DNA of 64,000 bases from Plantago major (taxonomy: Eukaryota > Streptophyta > Magnoliopsida > Lamiales > Plantaginaceae): assembly GCA_026545765.1 (NCBI GenBank), contig CM048842.1, positions 40,433,431 to 40,497,430 on the forward strand. Reading direction: 5' to 3'. The notes under the pieces are model-generated. The model was given only the letters and a program-made list of their open reading frames with translations. It did no database searches and was not told where the DNA came from. Shown here piece by piece: positions 45,763-55,447 of this stretch. The stretch's first letter is position 1; each line of letters starts with the position of its first letter. Position numbers and translations under genes: made by a program.

Positions 45763-48463
45763 AGAAGTTGCACCTATGTTAAACACAGCACAATTTTCGT
45801 TAAACGCAACACAAAATATTTATAAATTGACCAAAATGCCCCTAACTCAAAAAAATCTTATAAACTTAATGAAAAATCAAAAACGCACGTTTACGCAAAC
45901 ACAAAAACATTAACATGCACGATCGAACACAAAATAACAACACTAAACATAAATCGGAAAAATTAAATAAAAAAATTCGGAAAATATTTCGTTTACGCAA
46001 ACACAAAAACATTAACATGCACGATCGAACACAAAACAACAACACTAAACATAAATCGGAAATTTTTTTAAAAAAAATTCAGAAACTATTTTGTTTATAC
46101 AATCCAAGACCTGAAAGTTGGTTGAAAGCTGAATTCGAACTACGATCGAACAGCCTTGATATTTTGGCCATAAATTTCTCATATGAACTCCGATTGACCT
46201 GATCTTGGTGTCCACTCGTAGATACGACCAAGAGCTACAACTTTCAAGAAGAAACCAAGTTCAAATTACGACGTTTAGACACTGAAAAAAAATAAAGAAA
46301 AAAAAAACCGCGGATGAAGAAATGGCCGGTTTTAAACATTTCTTCACACGCAGGTTTTTTTTTCTCCTTTTTGTTGAGTGTCTAAACGTCGGAATTTGGA
46401 CATGGTTGCTCTTGAAAGTTGTAGATCTTGGTCTTATCTACACGTGGACACCAAGATCAGGTCAATCGGAGTTTATATGAGAAATTTATGCCCAAAATTC
46501 CAAGATTGCTCCATCGTAGTTCGAATTTCGCGCGCTTTCACTTAAACGGCTCTAAAATATTCGTCCGAACTCCGAATCCACTTCCGTTTCGACCGATCAA
46601 CTCCGTTTTCATCCAAATTTTAGATCATGAAACTTTTATGCTTCCATTAATGCATTAATATGCACTGGTTTAACCTTGTTTCAATGCATTTTCACCAAAC
46701 ACCTACAAAATACACGAAAACGTAACAAAAAACTAATAAAATACATAAAAAAAACTATACTTGAAATTTCTAAGAACTGAAAGGTGGTTGAAAACGGAGT
46801 TGATCGGTCGAAACGGAAGTAGATTCGGAGTTCGGATGGATATTTTGGAGCCGTTTAAGTGAAAGTGCGCGAAATTCGAACGACGACGGAGCAGTCTTGG
46901 TATTTTGGCCATAAATTTCTCATATGAACTCCGATTGACCTGATCTATGTGTCCACGCGTAGATAAGACCCATAGCTACAATTTTCAAGAAGGAACCATG
47001 TTCAAATTCCGACGTTTAGACACTGAAAAAAAAAAGAAAGAAAAAAAAAACCCCGCAGATGAAGAAATGGCCGGTTTTAAAACCGGCCATCTCATGAAGT
47101 GGCCGGTTTTAAAACCGGCCATTTCTTCATATGCAGGTTATTTTTTCCTCCTTTTTTTTGAGTGTCTCAGCGTTGGAATTTGGATATAGTTCCTTCTTTA
47201 TAGTTGTAGATCTTGATCTTATCTACGTGTGGACACCAAGATCAGGTCAATCGGAGATCATATGAGAAATATATGGCCAAAATGCCAAGGCTGGTCCATC
47301 GTAGTTCGAATTTCGCGCGCTTTCACTTAAACGGCTCTAAAATATTCGTCCGAACTCCGAATCCACTTCCGTTTTAACCAATCAACTCCGTTTTCATCCA
47401 ACTTTTAGATCATGGAACTTTTATGCTTCCATTAGTGCATTAATATGCACTGGTTTAACCTTGTTTCAATGTGTTTTCACCAAACACCTACAAAACACAC
47501 GAAAACGTAACAAAAAAGTAATAAAACACATAAAAACTATACTTGAAAGTTCTAAGAACTAAAAGGTGGTTGAAAACGGAGTTGATCGGTCAAAACGGAA
47601 GTGGATTCGGAGTTCGGACGGATATTTTAGAGCCGTTTAAGTGAAAGTGCGTGAAATTTGAACTACGATGGAGCAGCCTTGGTATTTTTGCCATAAATTT
47701 CTCATATGAACTCCGATTGACCTGATCTTGGTGTCCACGCGTAGATAAGACCAAAAGCTACAACTTTAAAGAGGGAACCATGTTTAAATTCCGACGTTTA
47801 GACACTTACAAAAAAAGGAAAGAAAAAAAAACCTGCAGATGAAGAAATGGCCGGTTTTAAAACCGGCCATTTCTTCATCCGCAGGTTTTTTTTTCTTTGT
47901 TTTTTTGAGTGTCTAATGATTCCTTCTTGAAATTTTTAGATGTTGGTCTTATCTACGCGTGGACACCAAAATTAGGTCAATCGGAGTTCATATAAGAAAT
48001 TTATGGCCAAAATACCAAGGCTGCTCCATCGTAATTCGAATTTCGCGCGCTTTCACTTAAACGGCTCTAAAATATCCGAATCCACTCTTCAACCGATCAC
48101 AACCACCTTTCAGGTCTTGAATTGTATAAACGAAATATTTTATGAAATGTTTTTTTTAAAATTTTCCGATTTATGTTTAGTGTTGTTGTTTTGTGTTCGA
48201 TCGTGCATGTTAATGTTTTTTTGTATAAACGAAATATTTTCCGGAAAAAAAATTCATTGGTTTTTTCCGATTTATGTTTAGTGTTGTTATTTTGTGTTCA
48301 ATCGTGCATGTTAATGTTTTTTTTTTTTGCATATACAAGTTATTTCAATTTTTCGTTAAGTTTGTAAGATTGTTTTTGAGTTGGGGGCATTTTGGTAAAG
48401 TTACAAATATTTTGTGTTGCGTTTAGCCGAAAACGTGTTGTGTTTAGTAGCGCCCAGAAGTTG
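45763..48463. mobile_element. Foldback element with inverted-repeat units, 8-bp duplication
   Basis: The element 45771-48455 (2685 bp) is flanked by AGAAGTTG at 45763-45770 and 48456-48463. The terminal inverted repeats share TAAACACARCAC, TAAACGCAACACAAAATAT and ACCAAAATGCCC. Next inward, CATTAACATGCACGATCGAA with its flanks occurs twice on the left (45.90-46.06 kb) and inverted twice on the right (48.13-48.32 kb). The centre holds three inverted pairs of about 250 bp, each around a palindrome with core ATGGCCGGTTTTAAAACCGG or a variant (near 46325, 47070-47122, 47858). No transposase. The duplication size suggests a hAT-type mechanism, but foldback and MULE types are also possible. Confidence 0.8.
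47833..47884. repeat. Long palindrome in the foldback element
   Basis: Centre between 47858 and 47859; 25 of 26 bases pair on each side without a loop. Two adjacent shorter copies sit at 47067-47122, and a decayed one with part of the right arm missing near 46312-46360. Confidence 0.9.
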
Positions 48464-48817
48464 GGGCCTTGAAAATTATGTTGAAGAAGTAGTATGTGAT
48501 TTGGAAATCAGACAAGTACATTGTTTATGTTTTTAAGTGGTTTGTGGATTGTTTTAGTATGGTTTATTACATGTTTAAGAAGTAGTTGTTGGGTTTGAAC
48601 AATTTGTGTTTTCTAATATGTTGTGAACAAGTTTAAGTAGAAGTTTTAATGTAATTTGTATTTTTAAGTGTTTACATTTGTGTTTTTTGTTTGATCTTTG
48701 ATGTTTTTTAGGAATTAGTTTGTTGTTTTTTAAGATTTTTTGGTTGCATGTATTTGAATATTTTTTGTGATAGGTTTTAAGTTGATATATATTATTTTTA
48801 ACATGTTTTTGTTGTAG

Positions 48818-49190
48818 TTTTAAGTTGCGTCATTGTTTTTCTAAGATAGTTTATTATATTTTTTTAAGCGACAATGATAATACCTATATAAGATACAATC
48901 AAAATTAATGAATTCACAAGTAATCAAACTTTGTCTTTTTTTTCTTGTTAGTTTTAAGTTGATTCATTGTGTTTTTAAGATGGTTTATTGTAGTTTTTAA
49001 GCGACAATGAAAATACTCTTATAAGATACAAACTAAATTAATGAATTCACAAGTAAACAAACTTTGTCTTTTTTTTCTTGTTAGTTTTAAGTTGATTCAT
49101 TGTGTTTTTAAGATGGTTTATTGTTGTTTTTAAGCGACAATGAAAATACTCTTGTAAGAAACAAACTAAATTGATGAAATCACAAGTAAA
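48818..49190 (+). repeat. Tandem 133-bp repeat between the convergent genes
   Basis: The anchor word CACAAGTAA recurs at 48915, 49048 and 49181. Each unit contains TTAGTTTTAAGTTG and TTTTTAAGCGACAATGA. The first unit is more diverged. Located in the 3' flank shared by the Ulp1-like and transposase genes. Confidence 0.85.
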
Positions 49191-50157
49191 CAAGTCTATC
49201 ATATTTCATTAAAACAGCAATAATCAAGTGCAAACATGATAAATCAGTCATTACATGATTGTAAATTTCAGAGATTCTGATGTCTTTCAAATAACTATTA
49301 CTAAAGCATAAAATATCATATGAGACGCTCATTTTGTGTGTCTGATGCAAACGCAAACTTCTCCTTTGAAATTGGCTTCTTTCTGTTGAATTTGTGTGTG
49401 AACTTTGGCTTCCTTCCTTTTGTATTTGCACGGATTGGATCCAAAAGAAGTTGAGGTTGGTTTGATGCTTGAGATATGGTATTCGTTTGAGTGTTTGTGC
49501 TTGTTGCTTCAATACTATCTGTCCGAGTGCTTGTGCTGGGGCTTGAATTGATAGTACGTACTTGACTTATATTAGATCCCAGTTGAATCCATCTTCAATT
49601 ATCCTGTTGAAAATACAAATTCAGTTGTCATTAAAACCATATCATCTTAGATTAAAACCAGGTATAACATGCTTAAATCAAAACTGTAATGTTTTTTTTT
49701 TAAAAACTCGTATAAATTACTAAAACACAAACAAATAAGTTTAAAACACAAACTAACATGTTTAAAACTTACTGACCTCCTTGCATCATGATTGCTTGAG
49801 CATGATGTCAGCAAATCGTAGAATTTTATTGACATTAGTTGACGCCATGGTAGTGTTTCATCAGATTCTTTGTACACAATGCTTCCACCTTGGTAGACCT
49901 TATTCCATTCAGGTTGCTTGATCCCTTTTGCCCACCTCTTGTTGATGTATTTCTCAGGTATCTTTTTTACATTGTAATGTATTGGAACCTTAATGGCATG
50001 GAAGCATAACCAACCAAGTGCTGAGTATTGCTTGCATGAACAATCAACTGTTACATCTTCACCTTCCTTAAAATAGTGCACTGCATGTGTCTTTTTTGTT
50101 GTATCGTCTGGGTGTATATTAAGAACCAAGTCGTTCCTATTGGAGAAAAATAAATTA

Positions 50158-50672
50158 TAAATAGGGGGAGCATAGAATATGTTTAAAACATTAATTTTAA
50201 GGCGTAAAAGTATCATAAACTGGCTTATAACAATCACATAGAACATTATTTCTTAAACTTGTAAGTAATCTTCTTAACACTTAAAGAAAAAAGCTTAAAA
50301 CAATAATGAACTGTAAATTATTCTTACCTGTAAATGGGGGAGCATAGAATATGTTTAAAACAGTAATTTTAAGGCGTAAAAGTATCATAAAATGGCTTAT
50401 AACAATCACATAGAACATTATTTCTTAAACCAGTAAGTAATCTTCTTAACACTTAAAGAAAAAATCTTAAAACAATAATGAACTGTAAATTATTCTTACC
50501 TGTAAATGGGGGAGCATATAATATGTTTAAAACAGTAATTTTAAGGCGTAAAAGTATCATAAACTGGCTTATAACAATCACATAGAACATTATTTCTTAA
50601 ACCTGTAAGTAATCTTCTTAACACTTAAAGAAAAAATCTTAAAACAATAATGAACTGTAAAGTATTCTTACC
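50158..50672 (-). repeat. Triplicated 172-bp intron segment with donor-like sites
   Basis: Three tandem copies (starts near 50158, 50331, 50502; period 171-173). On the transposase coding strand two unit junctions read CAG|GTAAGAATAATTTACAG, a copy of the true donor AAG|GTAAGAATACTTTACAG at 50671. The repeat fills the intron 50671-50137. Confidence 0.85.
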
Positions 50673-51240
50673 TTCTTGTGTAGGACTGCGTGCTCCAAGT
50701 TGTAGCAACATAGACATCAAACTCTACTTTAAAATACTTGAAAACCCCAATTGTGTACACCTCAGCTGCATGGGCAAGCAAACTACACTCAATTCCAAGC
50801 GAAGGTGCCGAATTGTTAGTATCGTAGCCTTTCTTTTGTTCAACACTCCTCCACCTCTTTACGGTATCCGTAAAGATGTCATAAAACTTCGTTAGAGATG
50901 TAGTTCTATTTGCCTTGAAGCAAATGGCATTGTTTGTGCTTTCACTTCTTTGCGACGATAAGAAACCAGCGGAGAAGATGTCTTTGCTTAATGCCGTGCA
51001 CCACTTGCTACGAATTGCATAAAGTCTCTCAAACCATTCAGAATTTGCAACTCCATATTTTAATAGCATTGTTGTCCAGCAAGCTTCAAATTCGTCTTCA
51101 TCAGTGCAACCTTTTAGACAATAATCAAAATCCTTCTTGAATTCGAAATCAGTCTTAAGTATTCCAAAATGTGTGATAGCATTCTATTGAATATGCCACA
51201 AACACAGCCTGTGCCTAGTTCTTTCACCAAAAACCTGCAT

Positions 51241-51596
51241 TAAATGTTCTATTTTAAAAACTACACCATACCCTCGTAAAAACAACCACTGTATGTATTA
51301 AAATCGTAACTTAGCAGGAACATATAACATAAGGCATAAACAGTAACAATATCTAGTAAAACTACCACTATCAATATTGAAACTATGTGAAAGCAGAAAT
51401 CATTTTTTTTAAAACATGCAACAAATGTTCTGTTTTAAAAACTACACCATACCCTCGTAAAACAACCACTGTATGTATTAAAATCGTAACTTAGCATGAA
51501 CATATAACATAAGGCATAAACAGTAACAATATCTAGTAAAACCACCACTATCCATATTAAAACCATGTGAAAGTAGAATTCATTTTTTTTATACCT
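51241..51596 (-). repeat. Tandem duplication of about 180 bp within transposase intron
   Basis: The segment beginning AAATGTTCTRTTTTAAAAAC is present near 51242 and 51423 with few differences, making up the whole 51594-51235 intron. The same mode of intron growth as in the next intron. Confidence 0.8.
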
Positions 51597-53487
51597 GATT
51601 TATAGCATTAGCCATTGCTTTGTCTTGATCAGTGAATATAGTAATTGGCTCCTTGCCATCCATGGACTCTACGAATTCTTTGAGCAGCCATTCAAATGTT
51701 TCCGTGTTTTCCTTCGATAGGAAAGCACAACCAAACATAATTGAGTTCCAGTGGTTGTTCACACCAACTATGGGAGCACAAATAAGATTGTATCTGTTTG
51801 TGTTGTAAGTAGTGTCAAATATTACAACATCCCCAAAGTGTTTGTAGTCTTCTTTCATCATACCATCTCTCCAGAATATGCATTGTAGTCTAGCATCTTC
51901 ACCATACTTGTAGCGGTGATAAAATTCTGGGTCTTCATCCTTTTGTTTCTGAACACAAAAAGAAATCAAACATAAAGCTTTCAATTGTTACTTGTTCAAA
52001 CATGCATAAAACTATAGCAGTGCGCATTAAAACACAAACATACAACCTTAAAAAATGTAACATAAAGGCATAAAACACTAATTACTACTTTTTCACCTGC
52101 ATTTTGTTCACCAGTGTTTGTGCATCACCTTGCTCTATACTTTGTACTCTGATTCTGCCAACATAGTTGATGTGGTCTTTTTTTTTATGACCGACGAATT
52201 CCTCTCCTCCAGCTTGAGCTACCATCAAATTATATGCATCGGTTGGTTTAATATGGCACTCTTCAAATTGCCTAATTATTTGTACCTTCTCTGCAGACAT
52301 TGAACGCTCGCTCCATTTCAAATGATTCAGTTGCAGTGGTGTCATTTCATGGTTGTGCTCAATGTGATGATCTTCTATTCTATATTAATCATTCTTTCTG
52401 TCATATTTCACCCTTGCGTGTGCCTTTCACCCCGTCCTTGTAACTGTTATCCTACCTCTTTTTCTCTTGTTTGTTGGCTGCTGATTTTGCACGATAGGGG
52501 AAGGAACAACAATCTGGTTCAATGCAATTGGAGACGGATTTCCTATTTTTGGGTTTTTTGCCCTTGTAAAACCTTGACATGAGCACATGAAATATATCTC
52601 ATTAACCTTGTCGACAGACTTTATGTATCGTTTTGAACTCTTCTTGACAGAGAATCCAAGTTCATTTGAGTGCACTTTATACACCTCTAGCAACTCTTCC
52701 CATGTTACTGCTGTGACACCCTTTAGAGATCTAGGATCATCAGCTCCTGCTAAAAACATTAACAAACGGAATGAAAACCGTTCCACATCACATTAAAACC
52801 ATAAGATGAACATTTTAAATAATTAGAAATTAGTAATATGTAGAACAATATTAAAACAGTAATAGTTGAATTTAAACAAATAATACGGACGTTTAAAACC
52901 ATAATAAATTGCACCATCATATTCTTGAAAATTCAGTTATTACAATATTGAAATATTTCAGTCAATAGGGGGAAAAAAAAAGACGCCTTGCTGCTTGGTG
53001 CTTCAATTGAGATCACAGTTGTGCTCAATTTGATGGTCTTCAATTTCATACAATCCATTCATTTGGTTGTTTTTTTACTCTGATGTGTGCTTTACACTTC
53101 TCGCTGTTCACATTAGCCAAACGTGAGCACATGAAATATATCTCGTTAATTTTGTTATCAGACTTTATGTATCTTATTGGCCCCTTCTTGACTGGGAAGC
53201 CAAGTTCATTGGAGTGCCTTTTATACACTTCTAGTAACTCTTGCCATGTTACAGCACTGAGACGTTTCAATGATCTTTGGACATCAACATTCTCTGTTAA
53301 AACCACAACATGTAAGATTCAAAGCATAACATACTGTATTAAAACAGTAATAGTGGTGTTTAAAACTATATCAGTCTAAAATAAAGTAGCAATTTATTAG
53401 CACATCTTAAAACCATAACATAACATATTAAATCAATAACATATATCATAAAAACTATAATTACACATATTAAATCAATAACATATA

Positions 53488-53640
53488 CCGCTTAATTAGG
53501 GTTTAGTGTTTAGGACGGTCCAAGGCTCCCGGAGCTCCCGGAGGGTGTTTTCATGTTCAGTTGATTTAGGGGTTTACCATTTCCCTTAGGTTTTAGAATT
53601 TACGTTGAAATTCTGAGTTTAGGATTTAGGGTTCTAAGTG
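53488..53640 (+). repeat. Fragment of the 18-20 kb repeat family
   Basis: Contains CTTAATTAGGGTTTAG, GGGGTTTACCATTTCCCTTA and GGTTTTAGAAT, matching the words of the block at 18150-20000. It is followed by TAAGTGATGATGTTGTG repeats like those of the Ulp1 introns. Possibly the outer end of this MULE or a piece of another copy. Confidence 0.6.
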
Positions 53641-53704
53641 ATAATGTTGTGTTTTCAAGTGATGATGTTGTGTTTTTTAAGTGATGATGTTACACATTTA
53701 AAAG

Positions 53705-55329
53705 TGTTAGGAATATCTGTTTAGATTTTGATCAGCAACCTAATGACTTATCTTAGCTCAGAAAGGTGGTTAGTACTCTTGGTTCACTTGAACACTGTAA
53801 AAGAGGAAAATCACTAAGTATGATAGTCTAGAAAATCTTGTATAGGATGTTAGGTCTCTGAATGTAATTTTTATATCTTTGAAGAAGACCAAGAAGAAGG
53901 CATCCAGCAGGAGAAGTTCAACATTAAAATGAAGTTTTGAAGACTACACAAAATTGCTGAAGACAAAGGTTATCAGACACCTATGTCCAGATATCTCGAA
54001 GAACCAAGTGTTTTTCAATAAACAGTGTTGCAAAAGATATCTGAGAATGCAAGGTTTCTGAAAACGAGGAAAAGTGCCCACAGATATCTACACTCAGATA
54101 CCTTAGATAAAGATTATGTTTCCAGGAAACACTATATTTTTAACAAGCAGTATCTGGAGTTGTGATAGTCTCTGGAAAGGGACATGCAATGCTTCAGAAA
54201 GCGTGCATAGTTCCGTTGGCACTACAGGACAAAAATAGTACAATGCAATAAATGCGCAGACAGAGACATCTGAACAAAAGAGGAAATCTCTGAAAAGAGA
54301 CAACGTCTTCTGCAGTACTATTTTCAGATATCAATAGTTCGAATTTCATTAAGCCTAACGGATACTATTCAAACGACATGATTTTCAACTATAAATATCA
54401 TCACTTAGAATGCTTGAGAATACACACTGAACACAACACCATGAACTTGCACTGAATACTCCAACAAGTAGTCTCTCAAGCATACTACTTACCTTCAAGC
54501 TTTCTGTTGCGACCAAAGCTCTTGATTCTAAGTAGCACAAAAGTTCTAAGTGTCCTGATCCTTAACAAGCATTGTTATTTGTAAAGGAGTTGAATTAAGA
54601 TTTCATATCTGAGATTCATTCTCTTGAACACTTATCATAGACTTGGGTTAGTAAAGAACAAGATACCATACATTGTAAAGTGTATTAAGTATACTTGATT
54701 CACAGAGCTATCTACATAACTGAATAAGTTATTAAAGAAGCTCACCTGACAAACTTCCTTAACCAACACCTTAATCGGCGTGGAGTACAGGAAGTACTTA
54801 GTTTGGGAAACTAAGGAACAACTCCAGGATAAAGGTTTCTGAGTATAGGAAGTACTTAGTTTGGGAAACTAAGGAACAACTCCAAGAAAAAGGTTTCTGA
54901 GTACAAGAAATACTTGGCTGAGAAAGCCGGGGAATAACTCAGGGGGAACACTTGGTTGGGAACCTAGTGTATTTAGGAATCGAGAGAAGATACTTGTAAG
55001 GTTACCTCAATTATCTGTCTTAGTGGATTCTAGGTCTGAGAAAGGCCGAAGTGGATTATTTGAAGGATTACGCCACCTTCAGATACCACTATAAAGACTT
55101 GTGTTATTTACTTTCTGCAATTTATTACCTTCTTTATTTACTTTGCTAAGTATTTACACATATCTTTTTGAGCACGTGCACTTATCACAAAAAGTCTTCC
55201 GCTCTCTGAAAATAAGTATCAGATATCTTCACATAAATCTGAGAAATTGTGTTTATCGACAAAAGTTTGAAAAAGACTATTCACCCCCCCCCCCCCCAGT
55301 CTTTTACTTTGTCGTTATCTGGACCAACA
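53705..55329 (+). repeat. 5' LTR of SIRE element 2 (1625 bp)
   Basis: TGTTAGG...GGACCAACA. It lacks about 50 bases present at the start of the other LTR and has scattered small indels. TATA box at 54390-54396; poly-C tract at 55285-55297. It ends two bases before the primer-binding site. Confidence 0.9.
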
Positions 55330-55331
55330 AG

Positions 55332-55343
55332 TGGTATCAGAGC
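55332..55343 (+). promoter_or_regulatory. Primer-binding site (initiator tRNA-Met)
   Basis: TGGTATCAGAGC, the standard Copia primer-binding site complementary to the 3' end of initiator methionine tRNA, begins two bases after the LTR. Confidence 0.95.
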
Positions 55344-55447
55344 AGGAGGTTCCCAAGCCTTCTGCACCGAACGTAGATCCCAGATAAGTGCCCACTAACT
55401 GATTTTCACCTACACTTGATTTGTTTGTTTAGTGTGTTTGTTGCAGG

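Larger units (their letters stand above)
30665..45782 (+). pseudogene. Ulp1-like (C48) cysteine protease gene of the MULE, decayed
   Basis: Exon 1 30665-30779 (basic N-terminus); exon 2 33343-34283; exon 3 from 41880 to about 42150-42200; exon 4 42792-43509; exon 5 43812-44121; exon 6 44646-44783; exon 7 44872-45066; exon 8 45294-45782. Exon 6 has the catalytic His (SDHYTVYVVNM) and Asp (QHMDNL); exon 7 has the Cys (GNNDCALYVL), the order of SUMO/Ulp1-type peptidases that cut ubiquitin-like proteins. Exon 2 (GFGGLLEMDIKRLPPGILPY, GCVLILLICYLH) resembles the N-terminal domain of plant transposon Ulp1-like proteins. The C-terminus is a long Lys/Glu coiled coil. Defects: frameshift near 33630, TAG at 33994, frameshift near 42940 and TAG near 43068. 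Intron phases across the LINE still match. The final codons come from an inserted foldback element. Confidence 0.75.
49316..53310 (-). pseudogene. FAR1/MURA-type MULE transposase, decayed
   Basis: Minus strand. Two FAR1-type N-terminal segments (53310-53000 and 52790-52340), then exons to 52097, 51948-51595, 51234-50672, 50136-about 49773 and 49613-49316. Core motifs: VVIFDTTYNTNRYN and ITIFTDQDKAMANA (the first two catalytic Asp), GVNNHWNSIMFGCAFL between them, and RHRLCLWHIQ. A SWIM zinc finger (VDCSCKQYSALGWLCFHAIKV) is in exon 50136. The C-terminus has LDPIRANTKGRKPKFTH, typical of plant MULE/FAR1 proteins. MURA proteins bind element ends and cut DNA. Defects: two stops near 52420-52380 in the FAR1 zinc cluster and one after LWHIQ near 51188. 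Intron phases remain consistent. Convergent with the Ulp1-like gene. Confidence 0.8.
30150..53704. mobile_element. Large MULE-type region carrying Ulp1-like gene and transposase
   Basis: Two convergent genes lie within this block: an Ulp1-like protease (+) and a FAR1/MURA-type transposase (-). MULEs carrying Ulp1-like genes are a known plant type (Kaonashi/KI-MULE); such elements often lack clear terminal repeats and I found none, so both limits are approximate. The right limit is where the second SIRE element begins. The region has been expanded by a solo LTR, a LINE and a foldback element. Both genes carry stop codons or frameshifts, so it is probably dead. Confidence 0.6.

Noticed and set aside
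45915-46202. 95-codon ORF
   Set aside because: Lies in the inverted repeats of the foldback element and is Lys/Asn-rich without a domain.
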